Source of the DNA: Hirundichthys speculiger
Lineage: Eukaryota > Chordata > Actinopteri > Beloniformes > Exocoetidae
Assembly: GCA_018398805.1 (NCBI GenBank)
Contig: JAGFBZ010000947.1
Coordinates: 641,001-705,000 of the forward strand
DNA: 64,000 nt
Direction: 5' to 3'
The position numbers were made by a program, and so were the translations under genes. This document shows, one piece after another, positions 25,930 through 37,374 of the stretch. The notes under the pieces were generated by a model. It was not told the origin of the DNA. It saw only the letters and a list, made by a program, of their open reading frames with translations, and ran no database searches. Every line of letters begins with the position of its first letter. Position 1 is the first letter of the stretch.

Positions 25930-28110
25930 CTCAGATTAATCCCCGGTCTTGGTTTGGCTGAGTTCATCTATGGTCCAGTTTAAATTCTGGTTTAATTCAG
26001 ACTGAGCTAAACTCTGTTTGGATTAATCTCAGATCCAGTTTCAGCTGTTTACACCCAGTCAGGCTCCAGTTTAAAACCAGTTTGAGTCCTGTTTGTATTT
26101 AATTTTTCATGGACTTTAAAACCCATTTGGATCCCGATTAGAGCTGCTGTGAATCCAGATTCAATTCAGTTTGACCTGATTTAAACCTTTTTTGCATCCA
26201 GTTTAGAACCAGGTTAAGTCAAGTTTGGATTCGGTTTAAACCCTCACTTTAATTCACGATCCCGTTTTAAATCTGCTAGGAGTTACTTTAAATCCAGACT
26301 GATTTGATTAACAGCCCAGTTTAGAACCAGTTTGAGTTTGTATAATTCAGTTGGATCCAGTTTAGACCCAGGTTAAATCCAGTTAGGATTCTATTTAAAC
26401 CCTGACTTTATGATCCAGTTTAAAACCGGTTTGAGTTTGTATTATTCAGTTGGATCCAGTTTAGACCCAGGTTAAATCCAGTAAGGATTCTATTTAAATC
26501 CTGACTTAATGATCCAGTTTAGAACCGGTTTGAGTTTGTATAATTCAGTTGTATCCAGTTTAGACCCAGGTTAAATCCAGTTAGGATTCTATTTAAACCC
26601 TGACTTTATGATCCAGTTTAGAACCGGTTTGAGTTTGTATAATTCAGTTGGATCCAGTTTAGACCCAGGTTAAATCCAGTTAGGATTCTATTTAAACCCT
26701 GACTTTATGATCCAGTTTAGAACCGGTTTGAATTTGTATAATTCAGTTAGATCCAGTTTAGACCCAGGTTAAATCCAGTTAGGATTCTATTTAAACCCTG
26801 ACATAATGATCCAATTTAGAACCGGTTTGAGTTTGTATAATTCAGTTGGATCTAGTTTAGACCCAGGTTAAATCCAGTTAGGATTCTATTTAAACCCTGA
26901 CTTTATGATCCAGTTTAAAACCGGTTTGAGTTTGTATAATTCACTTGAATCCAGTTTAGACCCAGGTTAAATCCAGTTAGGATTCTATTTAAACCCTGAC
27001 TTTATGATCCAGTTTAGAACCGGTTTGAGTTTGTATAATTCAGTTGGATCCAGTTTAGACCCAGGTTAAATCCAGTTAGGATTCTATTTAAACCCTGACT
27101 TTATGATCCAGTTTAGAACCGGTTTGAATTTGTATAATTCAGTTAGATCCAGTTTACACCCAGGTTAAATCCAGTTAGGATTCTATTTAAACCCTGACAT
27201 AATGATCCAATTTAGAACCGGTTTGAGTTTGTATAATTCAGTTGGATCTAGTTTAGACCCAGGTTAAATCCAGTTAGGATTCTATTTAAACCCTGACTTT
27301 ATGATCCAGTTTAGAACCGGTTTGAGTTTGTATAATTCAGTTGGATCCAGTTTAGACCCAGGTTAAATCCAGTTAGGATTCTATTTAAACCCTGACTTTA
27401 TGATCCAGTTTAGAACCAGTTTGAGTTTGTATAATTCAGTTGTATCCAGTTTAGACCCAGGTTAAATCCAGTTAGGATTCTATTTAAACCCTGACTTTAT
27501 GATCCAGTTTAGAACCAGTTTGAGTTTGTATAATTCAGTTGGATCCAGTTTAGACCCAGGTTAAATCCAGTTAGGATTCTATTTAAACCCTGACATAATG
27601 ATCCTGTTTAAACCCTCACTTTAATTCACGATCCCGTTTTAAATCTGCTAGGAGTTACTTTAAATCCAGACTGATTTGATTCACAGCCTAGTTTAGAACC
27701 GGTTTGAGTTTGTATAATTCAGTTGGATCCAGTTTAGACCCAGGTTAAATCCAGTTAGGATTCTATTTAAACCCTGACTTTATGATCCAGTTTAGAACCA
27801 GTTTGAGTTTGTATAATTCAGTTGGATCCAGTTTAGACCCAGGTTAAATCCAGTTAAGATTCTATTTAAACCCTGACTTTATGATCCAGTTTAGAACCGG
27901 TTTGAGTTTGTATAATTCAGTTGGATCCAGTTTACACCCAGGTTAAATCCAGTTAGGATTCTATTTAAACCCTGACATAATGATCCAGTTTAGAACCGGT
28001 TTGAGTTTGTATAATTCAGTTGGATCCAGGTTAGACCCAGGTTAAATCCAGTTAGGATTCTATTTAAACCCTGACTTTATGATCCAGTTTAGAACCTGTT
28101 AGGATTCACT
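25930..28110. repeat. 99-bp tandem array
   Basis: About 17 good copies from roughly 26300, preceded by diverged ones. The unit includes GATCCAGTTTAGAACCGGTT, TGAGTTTGTATAATTCAGTT, CAGTTTAGACCCAGGTTAAA and CCAGTTAGGATTCTATTTAA. A block at 26215-26310 recurs at 27600-27690, so part of the array was duplicated together with its non-repetitive start. The vocabulary resembles the intron-2 array. Confidence 0.92.
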
Positions 28111-28294
28111 TTTCCTTTCTCAGATTTATTTTTATTTACAGGCCAGTTTAGAACCAGTTTGGATCCAGTTTTCATTTGGATTTTAAAGGTAGATTTCCAA
28201 CAACCCTCATTGTTCTCAAATGTACTGGAGTGTTCAGAGTTGACATGTACTTTTAGCCCCTTAATTCAGAGTTATTAAACTCTTAAAGTGTTTG

Positions 28295-28297
<3 letters not shown>

Positions 28298-28330
<33 letters not shown>
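28298..28330. repeat. (TA)n microsatellite
   Basis: About 16 TA units followed by TATATGG. Confidence 0.9.
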
Positions 28331-28331
<1 letters not shown>

Positions 28332-28360
28332 GGTTTTAATGGTTAATGTTCTGTCTATGC

Positions 28361-28600
28361 TTACCTCCGCCAAGGAGGTTGTTTTTGCCGCCATTTGTCT
28401 GTCTGTGTTCAAGATAACTCAAAAAGTTATGGATAGATTTTGATGACATTTTCAGGAGTTGTCAGAAATATGAAAAGGAAGAACTGATTTCATTTTGAGT
28501 GTGATCCGGAAGAAATCCTGGATTCTGGATCACTTTTTAGATTTTCGATAACATTGCGGTCAGTGGGGCTGAAAATTTCGTTTCTCAACATCACCGTTAA
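28361..28600 (+). mobile_element. Interspersed repeat starting TTACCTCCGCCAAGGAGG, interrupted
   Basis: Shares long stretches with 61774-62172 (TTTTCAGGAGTTGTCAGAAA, GAAATCCTGGATTCTGGATC, TTTTCGATAACATTG). Homology stops near 28596 where another element starts; a possible end (GCTTTTCTAGTTT) is at about 28972-28984. Widespread fish repeat of uncertain class. Confidence 0.65.
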
Positions 28601-28960
28601 AGGTGGGGTAGGTGTTTTTTCTTTGCAGCACTTTTTACAATATTGCCTGAAAACCTTTTCACATTCCCATTGCACCCACTGAAATAAAATGTTTGCAAAA
28701 AAAACGAAACGTTTTGGTCCGGTCTAGAAGGTATAATCATAGAAAAACTCTGACCAATCAAAATAGTGATCATCATTACTTTCATTGGCTGCCTAATACA
28801 TCCATCAAATATCAATGCACTCCCCCCCACCCCTCCCTCCCTCCCTGCGGTTCATGTAGTCGTGAATCGTGTGAAGGCGTGGTTTCGAGGGGTGAGCTGA
28901 AGAGGAGGAGGCGGAGCCTTTGGGAGGAGGGAGGGAGTGTATATTTTCAAAATCTCACTT
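28597..28960. mobile_element. Inserted element TTAAAGGTGGGGTAGG..., class uncertain
   Basis: Starts TTAAAGGTGGGGTAGG inside the previous repeat. It contains CATTGGCTGCCTAATACATC, AATCAAAATAGTGATC and a poly-C tract, all typical of a fish interspersed repeat I recognise by content but cannot name. No TIR pair was resolved. Confidence 0.45.
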
Positions 28961-28984
28961 GAATCTCACTGCTTTTCTAGTTTG

Positions 28985-29690
28985 CTTCTGTTTTTTGTCT
29001 TTTCTTTTCTGCTTTGCAAATAGAAAAGTTTAATAAAGATATATTTGAAAAAAAAAAGTTTCATACAGTAACTGATAGAAGCTTACTAAAATGATTATAC
29101 TGACAGTTATTTGTAATGATATTGGAAATTATAATGTCGTAATGCTTCAATGCAGACAATTAGAAAAAAAGGAAAGAAAAAAGACTGAAGCTAGAATAAT
29201 GAGCTCTTTAATTCATACTGAAACATTTAACTGTAGTGACTGTTCATACGTGGGGTTTCCTAGACAGGTCTGCAGGGCTGTAAACCGCCCAGCAACAGTG
29301 GCAGAACCCCTACCATCAATAAGATAACTAAAGAAAACATTTGTGAGGACTAAAACCCTTTTAAATGTACATATATATCAACAGATGATCCTCCCAACCA
29401 ACAAAGTATTACGGAAAGAAAATAAATAAATAATGTTCAGGCAGCAGAAAGAAATAGTCGTTGTAGGAGATGTGAAGGTGTAAAGTGTTCTCTGGTATCA
29501 CATCTCACTTCCTCCTGCAGGAGTCTCACCTTTCTTACCTGGAACCATATTCATCCGCAGCTGAAAATAGTACTACCCCCCAAAACCCTAATCCACCATA
29601 CCCTTCTGTTTGTTTGGTAATTGATCGAATGCTCAGCTGTTTTTCATGTCTGCTGCAGATCAGATGGTCTGTAACTTGACTCATCTGATC
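28985..29690. other. unique intergenic sequence
   Basis: AT-rich, no gene recognised; small open frames are chance. Confidence 0.5.
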
Positions 29691-29714
29691 TGGAGTATGA
29701 CTCGTCTGGTATTT

Positions 29715-31480
29715 AGTTTCACTTGTCCGATCTAGAGTTTGACTTGTCCGATCTAGAGTTTGACTTGTCCGATCTAGAGTTTGACTTGTTCGATCTAGAG
29801 TTTGACTTGTTCGATCTAAAGTTTGACTTGTTCGATCTAAAGTTTGACCTGTCCGATCTAGAGTTTGACCTGTCCAATCTAGAGTTGGACTTGTTCGATC
29901 TAGAGTTTGACTTGTCCGATCTAGAGTTTGACTTGTCCGATCTAGAGTTTGACTTGTTCGATCTAGAGTTTGACCTGTCCGATCTAGAGTTTGACTTGTT
30001 CGATCTAGAGTTTGACTTGTTCGATCTAGAGTTTGACTTTTCGATCTAGAGTTTGACTTGTTCGATCTAGAGTTTGACCTGTCCGATCTAGAGTTTGACT
30101 TGTTCGATCTAGAGTTTGACTTGTCCGATCTAGAGTTTGACTTGTCCGATCTAGAGTTTGACCTGTCCAATCTAGAGTTTGACTTGTCCGATCTAGAGTT
30201 TGACTTGTCCGATCTAGAGTTTGACTTGTCGTTTGACTTGTCCGATCTAGAGTTTGACTTGTCCGATCTAGAGTTTGACTTGTTCGATCTAGAGTTTGAC
30301 TTGTTCGATCTAAAGTTTGACTTGTTCGATCTAAAGTTTGACCTGTCCGATCTAGAGTTTGACCTGTCCGATCTAGAGTTGGACTTGTTCGATCTAGAGT
30401 TTGACCTGTCCGATCTAGAGTTTGACTTGTCCGATCTAGAGTTTGACTTGTTCGATCTAGAGTTTGACTTGTTCGATCTAGAGTTTGACTTGTTCGATCT
30501 AGAGTTTGACTTGTCCGATCTAGAGTTTGACTTGTCCGATCTAGAGTTTGACTTGTCCGATCTAGAGTTTGACTTGTCCGATCTAGAGTTTGACTTGTCC
30601 GATCTAGAGTTTGACTTGTCCGATCTAGAGTTTGACTTGTCCGATCTAGAGTTTGACTTGTCCGATCTAGAGTTTGACTTGTCCGATCTAGAGTTTGACT
30701 TGTCCGATCTAGAGTTTGACTTGTTCGATCTAGAGTTTGACTTGTCCGATCTAGAGTTTGGCCTGTCCGATCTAGAGTTTGGCCTGTCCGATCTAGAGTT
30801 TGACCTGTCCGATCTAGAGTTTGACTTGTTCGATCTAGAGTTTGACCTGTTCGATCTAGAGTTTGACCTGTCCGATCTAGAGTTTGACTTGTCCGATCTA
30901 GAGTTTGACCTGTCCGATCTAGAGTTTGACCTGTCCGATCTAGAGTTTGACTTGTCCGATCTAGAGTTTGACCTGTCCGATCTAGAGTTTGACTTGTTCG
31001 ATCTAGAGTTTGACTTGTCCGATCTAGAGTTTGACTTGTCTGATCTAGAGTTTGACTTGTCTGATCTAGAGTTTGACTTGTCCGATCTAGAGTTTGACTT
31101 GTCTGATCTAGAGTTTGACTTGTCCGATCTAGAGTTTGACTTGTCTGATCTAGAGTTTGACTTGTTTGATCTAGAGTTTGACTTGTCCGATCTAGAGTTT
31201 GGCCTGTCCGATCTAGAGTTTGGCTTGTCCGATCTAGAGTTTGACTTGTCCGATCTAGAGTTTGACTTGTCCGATCTAGAGTTTGACTTGTCCGATCTAG
31301 AGTTTGACTTGTCCGATCTAGAGTTTGACTTGTCCGATCTAGAGTTTGACTTGTCCGATCTAGAGTTTGACTTGTCCGATCTAGAGTTTGACTTGTCCGA
31401 TCTAGAGTTTGACTTGTCTGATCTAGAGTTTGACTTGTCTGATCTAAAGTTTGACTCGTCTGATGTGGAGTCGACTAATC
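29715..31480. repeat. 21-bp tandem array (heptad-coding in one frame)
   Basis: About 84 copies of a unit GACTTGTCCGATCTAGAGTT plus one T. In one + frame (30058-31593) it reads as 511 residues of DLEFDLS heptads without a stop; the minus strand reads TSQTLDR heptads. Variants are mostly C/T at a few positions (GTCC/GTTC/GTCT). A 1-base loss near 30040 and a 12-bp loss near 30228 occur. No start context, splice or homology supports a gene. Confidence 0.93.
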
Positions 31481-32855
31481 TGGTCTGGAGTTTGATTCAT
31501 CTGCTCTTGAGTTTTACTCGTCTGGTCTGGAGTTTGACTCATGTTATCTGTAATTTCACCCATCTTGTCTGGAGTTTGACTTGTGTGATGTAAAGTTCGA
31601 CTTGTCTGATCTTCAGTTTGACTTGTCTGGTCTGGAGACACTTCTGATCTGGGGCTTGACTCATCCATTCTCAGGCTTGGCTCATCTGATCTGAAGGTTG
31701 AATCATCTGGTCTGGAGTTTGATTTGTCTGGTCTGGGACTTGACTCGTCTGGTCTGGGGCTTTACTCATCTCATTTGGAGTTTGATTCGTCTTGTCTGGA
31801 GTTTGACTTGTCTGGTCTGGAGTTTGACTCATCTAATCTGGAGCTTGACTCATCTGGTCTAGAGTATGACTCGTCTGGTCTTTAGCTTCACTTGTCTGAT
31901 CTAGACAATGATCTGATCTAGACATATCTAGTCTGATCTCCACATTGACTTGTCTGATGTGGAGCTCGAATAATCTGGTCTGGAGTTTGATTCGTCTTCT
32001 CGTAGTTTGCCTGGCTCGCCTGGCTCGTAGTTTGACTCGTCTGGTCTGGGGCCTGACTTGTCTTGTCTGGGGATTTAAATTGTCTGGTCTGCAGACAATT
32101 TAAATCCCTAGACAAGACAAGTCAAGGGCTTTAAATAATCTGATCTGGAGTTTGGTTCTTCTCGTCAGGACTTTTACTTGTCTGGTCTGGAGCCCGACTC
32201 GTCTGGTCTAGGGCTTGACTTGTCTGGTCTGGAGTTTGATTAGTCTGGTCTGCAGCTTCACTTGTATGGTCTGCAGCTTGACTCGTCTGGTCTAGGGCTT
32301 AACTCGTCTGGTCTAGGGCTTGACTCGTCTGGTCTGGAGTTTGACTCGTCTGATCTGCAGCTTGACTCGTCTGGTCTAGGGCTTGACTTGTATGGTCTGC
32401 AGCTTGACTCATCTGGTCTAGGGCTTTAAATCATCTGATCTGGAGTTTGGTTCTTCTCGTCAGGACTTTTACTTGTCTGGTCTGGAGCTTGACAAGCCTG
32501 GCTTGTAGTTTGACTCGTCTGGTCTGGGGCCTGACTCGTCTGGTCTGGGGCCTGACTCGTCTGGTCTGGGGCCTGACTCATCTGGTCTGAAGCTTGACTT
32601 GTCTGGTTTGCAGCTTGACTTGTCTGGTCTTGGTCTTTAAATCGTCTGATCTGGAGTTTGACTCGTCTGATCTGCAGCTTGATTTATCTGATCTTGAGTT
32701 TGACTCGTCTAGTCTGGAGTTTGACTCATCTGATCTGGAATTTGATTCTTCTGGTCTGGATTTTTCTTGTCTGGTCTGGAGCTTGACAAGCCTGGCTTGT
32801 AGTTTGACTCGTCTGGTCTGCAGCTCGACTCGTCTGGTCTGGGTCTGGACCGCTG
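31480..32855. repeat. Diverged continuation of the 21-bp array with a ~293-bp higher-order duplication
   Basis: Units such as CTTGACTCGTCTGGTCTGG diverge strongly. A block with GATCTGGAGTTTGGTTCTTC and TCGTCAGGACTTTTACTTGT at 32138-32190 recurs at 32431-32483. AGCTTGACAAGCCTGGCTTG recurs at 32486 and 32780. Confidence 0.85.
32062..32116. repeat. 24-bp inverted repeat, 7-bp loop
   Basis: Arms 32062-32085 and 32093-32116 pair with one mismatch (GATTTAAATTGTCT / AGACAATTTAAATC core). It interrupts the 21-bp array. Confidence 0.85.
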
Positions 32856-32874
32856 GACAGCAGCAGCTGTTCAT

Positions 32875-33480
32875 TATTTACGGGTTCTACTGCTTAGTGT
32901 TTAACTTTTGCATAGTGGTCTCTATGATTTAATAACAGTGAAGATGATCTCGTTATCTAACTCCTCGTTAACAGCTGAATGAGACGCCACAGTTCAAGGT
33001 TCGGTTTGCAGCTTTTATTTCAGCTTCTTTTGTGTGGGTTCACATCTCTACTGGACTACATCTCCCATCATCCCCTGCAGGTTTAAGGCTACAGCAGCAG
33101 CTGCAGAAAGCTGCAGAAAAAAAACAAACACACTTACAAAAAAAATCATTAAAAAAAGAAATACAAGAAAAGCAAACAGCAACAGCAGGAAGACAGTCAA
33201 AGAAACACATAAACCTTCAGTTTTCATCGACCCGGTCAATAATGCGACTTCAGCGCCGGTTTCCTGTGAGTGCACTCAGCTTTTCCAGCGCCCTGGACCA
33301 GTTAAAACCAGCAAACTGGTTCAGGTCTCCGCTGCTCACTTTTCATCTGCCGGCACGCCAACAGAACAAAAAACATGTTTATAAAAAATATACTCTTCTC
33401 TGATTGTTTCAAAGACGGACGTCTGATTTCCCGTCACGTCCCTTAGTTCAGGAATGAACCTCAGTTTACTCTGAACCGGG
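32875..33480. other. unique sequence, possible distal 3' UTR of plekho1
   Basis: Holds the candidate minus-strand AATAAA and an A-rich stretch 33115-33215. The two overlapping + frames here have no recognisable motif. Confidence 0.35.
33015..33020 (-). promoter_or_regulatory. possible plekho1 polyadenylation signal
   Basis: AATAAA on the minus strand, about 3.7 kb after the plekho1 stop. If used it would give a long 3' UTR across 33021-36744. I did not check every variant signal in between, so this is only a candidate. Confidence 0.25.
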
Positions 33481-34130
33481 ACCTGCTGCGACTGTTTCCC
33501 AGTTTGTATCCAGTTTAGAACCACGTTGGACTGAATTAGATTTTTATAACCAGTTTGGATTCAATTGAAAGCAGTTTGAGTTCCTCTGTGGTCCAGTTTA
33601 GAACCAGTTCAAAGCCAGGTTTAATTCAGTTAAACCCGGTTTGGACTCATCTTAGGTCCAGATTCAACAGTTTGAATCCAGACTGGGTCTAGTCTAAATC
33701 CAGTGTGAATTCTATATTTAACTTACAATACACTTTAAATACTCATCTGGATCCAAAGTCGTACCCAGTTTAAATCCTGATTCATTCAATTTAGAACCGG
33801 GGTTAAATCCAGTTTAGATTCTGTTTAAACCAGTGATGTTTCACTTGAAAGCCAGTTTAAAACCTGATTAGTTCACTTTGGTTGTCAGTTTAAAATCTGT
33901 TTGAATCCAGTTTAGTTCCTGTTTAAACCCAGTTTGGATTATAACTGCTTTCGGTTCACTTTAACTCCAGATTGATTTGATTTACAGTCCAGTTTAGACC
34001 AGGGTTAAATTCAGTTTAGATTCTGTTTAAAACAATTATATTTCACTTACGGTCCAGTTCAAAAATCCTGTTCTAATCCAGATCAAACCCAGTTTAGACG
34101 CTTTACACCGTCACCTTAATGATGTATTTT
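33480..34130. repeat. Diverged CCAGTTTAGAACC-type repeats
   Basis: Scattered motifs CAGTTTAGAACCA, TTAAATCCAGTTTAGATTCT and GATTTGATTTACAGTCCAGT match the vocabulary of the arrays at 25930-28110 and 3490-11075 but no fixed period remains. An old, decayed relative. Confidence 0.65.
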
Positions 34131-36744
34131 AAAACCTGAATCTGATCAGGACCTGCTGCGACCGGGTCAGCTCTCTGTTTCTATGGCAACAACCTCAGAG
34201 AGAAACATTGGCCACGCCCCTTCTGGGTGGAACCTGAATGCCATTTATACAAAAATCAAGTCATAATTTTATGTGAAAACATTTTTGGTGAAATTTGTGA
34301 CTTTCTTTTAAAATGTTGATAGAGTGAAATTTGCAAATTCACATCAGACATTTTATGATGAAAAGAAACAATTTTATACCAAAAAGTAACAGTCTTTTTA
34401 AACCTGCTAATTACTACAAATCTGTGATTTCTAGAACAAACACAGAATTTCTGGTGAATTTAGTTCCAGATCACATGAACGTGATCTAGTTCAAGTCTCC
34501 AGTTAAATGATGTTGTAGAAGTACACGAGGTGGTGATTATGTGAAAGTTTCAGGAAGCTGGTGTTAGTTTATAGAAAGAAACTTTAAAACTACTAAAGAC
34601 CATCAGGATGGATGGTTTGATGGGTTTTATCTCAAAACTGAAAAGTTCTGGAATCAAAGAACAGGAAGATTCGTCTGAAGAAGAGTGATGAGGTTCTGAT
34701 GAATGTTTCTGCATCCACACCTCCTAAATGATCATCTCATCTATGATCATCTGTGCACGTTCTCGCAGGTCAGATGAGACGAGGAGGTCAATGACATCAT
34801 TATTTACATCACAGGTCATGTGATTCAGGCACCAAATTGGCCTCAAAGCAACAGTCTGGTCTTATTTAACACCTTGATATTAGAAAACTGCCCAGAAGTC
34901 GTATTTCCCGCCATCAGAATTCAGATGTACCTAGTTTGAACCCAAAAAGGGGCGGGGCTTTGTGCAAAGGAACCAGTACCCAGATGCTTAGCTCGTAAAT
35001 GTCCGAAGCGTTTTAGAGCAGCCGGTCCTGGTCCGAACAGAACCCGTACCGTTACATTTCTGAGGATCCCGTTTAACCTGTCCGGTTTCACCTGAGTATC
35101 CAGCTACATTTCCAACACATTCACATTCGGAGAGAAAGAGGAAGACGAGTCCGAGGAGACTCTGGACGGCTCAGGAACGAGGAGCCTGCATAGGATCCGT
35201 TTCTCCCCCAAGTCTTAAAGGTCCAACATCGTACCGATAAGGTCCAGAAGAACCAGTCTGTCCCTGCTGGCTGCTTCAGTCCTCCTTCATATTTACCTGC
35301 AGCCATCCACTCACTGTATCACCTGAGCAGCCCGCCCAGCTTCTTGAACTGGAACCTTCCCGTGAAGACGGAAATGTCCAACCTGACAGCTGTGGACAGT
35401 CCCAAGATCCACGGCTGCCTCAAACCAAAACCTCCTCTTGGCACGTTTTCATTCAGCTTACTTCAAGTCCACCTGGGCTCACAGTCAGGTGAGGTCAGAT
35501 GAGGTCTGACAGGTGGGTCAAGTCTGCTCAGGTTTTCCATTTAAGAGCAGTTCCTCTACCGACCACTAGAGGCTGCAGTTCCTCTACCGACCACTGGGGT
35601 CTGGTTCCAACAGTGAGTTCATTTCCATTGACCTTCAGTTAAAATGTCCAACTTTAGAGCAGAAATAAATGTACACACTTTATCATCACTTTAGCTACTT
35701 TGCACCGTCATGTTTTGACTCCTGAGCTGTGAATAAAGACCTAACAGATCATAATCAATCTTATTTCAAAGATAACATGGCTTGTTGTGCTTCTAACTGT
35801 GAAAGAAAACCATCCAGTTCTGAGTTTATCGGAACAGTTTTTGTTTAGCTTCACTAACATATGATGCGAACTAACGTTAGCTTACATGCACTCTGCCTGA
35901 ATCACTAAATCCATCCATCCTAGTCTGATAAAGCTAACCATTAGCATCACAGGTTGGCATCAGTTGAGCTATGCTAAAATAAAATAGCTACCTTGTGGTA
36001 AGGGAAATGACTACAACTGAAATGAAGATCAGTTAGCATGATGCTAGTAAGATAAGCTAAAATAGCTAGTTTGTAGTTACTGAGGTACAGATGTCAGAAA
36101 CAAGGGTGGGTGTGTGGATTAGAGCAGAATCAATGAAAGTTAAGCGTAGTTAGCATCATAGGTTCACACGTGGTTAAGCTAAAATAGCTAGCTTTTGATA
36201 GTTCAGGCAATGACATCTGACGTTACGATGTAAGACCAGATTTGATCAGACTGAACATCAACTAACATATGTTAGCATCACAGGTTAGCATGGTTGAGCT
36301 AAGCTACTATAGGGAGCCAAGGTAATTATATCTGAAACAAATACAGATGGGTGGATTTGATGAGCATGAATATAATTAGAATATTTAAATGGCATGTTTG
36401 GTAGTATCGTAGTTTAGTCAGTTCGTACAGTTCTAAGCGTCATAGATTGGTCGATGATGTCACATTTTAAAAAGGGGTGTGGCTTTAATCGGTGACGTGT
36501 CTGTCGAGTTTCTGTGTCTGCACGACAAACTGATGGGTCACAGGTGTGGGGGCGGGGCTTCTGAAGCACCAGCACCTGAATAGAGTTTGTCGGGATGAGG
36601 AAGGCGGCAGTTTTGAAGCGAGCATTGCGAGGCGTTCAGGTGTCGGTGGAAGCGGCGGCCCTGAGGAAGTTTGATGTACCTGGGCAGTGGGTGGTTCTGG
36701 GCCTGAATGAGACCCAGCCGGTCCAGGACGAGTCTTTACCCGGC
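34131..36744. other. unique sequence downstream of plekho1 stop
   Basis: No gene recognised. 35880-36340 has loosely recurring TTAGCATCACAGGTTAGCAT / GAGCTAAGCTA motifs. Frames across 36485-36744 are shadows of the plekho1 end. Confidence 0.45.
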
Positions 36745-37374
36745 TCACATCAGGCTCTTGCGGTCCGGGTTCTGTTTGCTGCTGTCGGGTTCCAGTTGTC
36801 CGTACAACGCCCTCAGCTCCCTGACCTCCTCCAGGACCTGGTGAGCCTGATCCCAAGCTGCAGCCGCCTCCTTCAGGAGCCTCTCAGCTTCGGCCCGCAT
36901 CCTCTCCGCCGACTCCTTCCCCCCCCTCACCTTTCCGGCCTCCCCCTCCGCCTCCTCCCGCACCTCCGTCAGCAGCCGCTCGGTCTTCTCCAGCTTCTGA
37001 CCGATGAGCTCCTGCAGCCGGCCCACCGGTGCCGCCGCAGCCGTTGTCGCGGTTTTGGCATCGGCGTGCGTCAGGATCTCATCCATGGAGGCGCAGCGGT
37101 TCTTCTCGGCGGCAGTGAGCGGTTTTCCAGACTCGGGAGTCTGGATGGAGCCCGTCTTCTCCCACACCACCACCTCACGGGGGAGGCTCCGGGATTTCCC
37201 AGAAGACTCGGCGGTCCGGACGGAGAGGGAGCCATCTGTTTTGGACCGGGGACACTCCGGAGCGAGGACGGACGCTGCTGTGTCGTCGCAGCCGTGGAGT
37301 CCCCGAGGAGACGCGTCGTCCTCCTCCTGGATCAGGTCTAGAGTCAGCGTCCCATCTGAGGAGGAAGTGGAGGC
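36745..37374 (-). CDS. plekho1: plekho1 terminal exon D with coiled coil and stop
   Basis: After the CCAACAG acceptor the exon encodes 209 residues and a TGA at 36747-36745. Near its start is [15 protein letters not shown]; in the middle [14 protein letters not shown]; near the end [20 protein letters not shown] and [19 protein letters not shown], a predicted coiled coil; the final residues are RKSLM. The frame stays open upstream of 37374, but the splice site and family boundary make those residues intronic. Confidence 0.93.
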   Translation of the reverse strand, partial: ASTSSSDGTLTLDLIQEEDDASPRGLHGCDDTAASVLAPECPRSKTDGSLSVRTAESSGKSRSLPREVVVWEKTGSIQTPESGKPLTAAEKNRCASMDEILTHADAKTATTAAAAPVGRLQELIGQKLEKTERLLTEVREEAEGEAGKVRGGKESAERMRAEAERLLKEAAAAWDQAHQVLEEVRELRALYGQLEPDSSKQNPDRKSLM

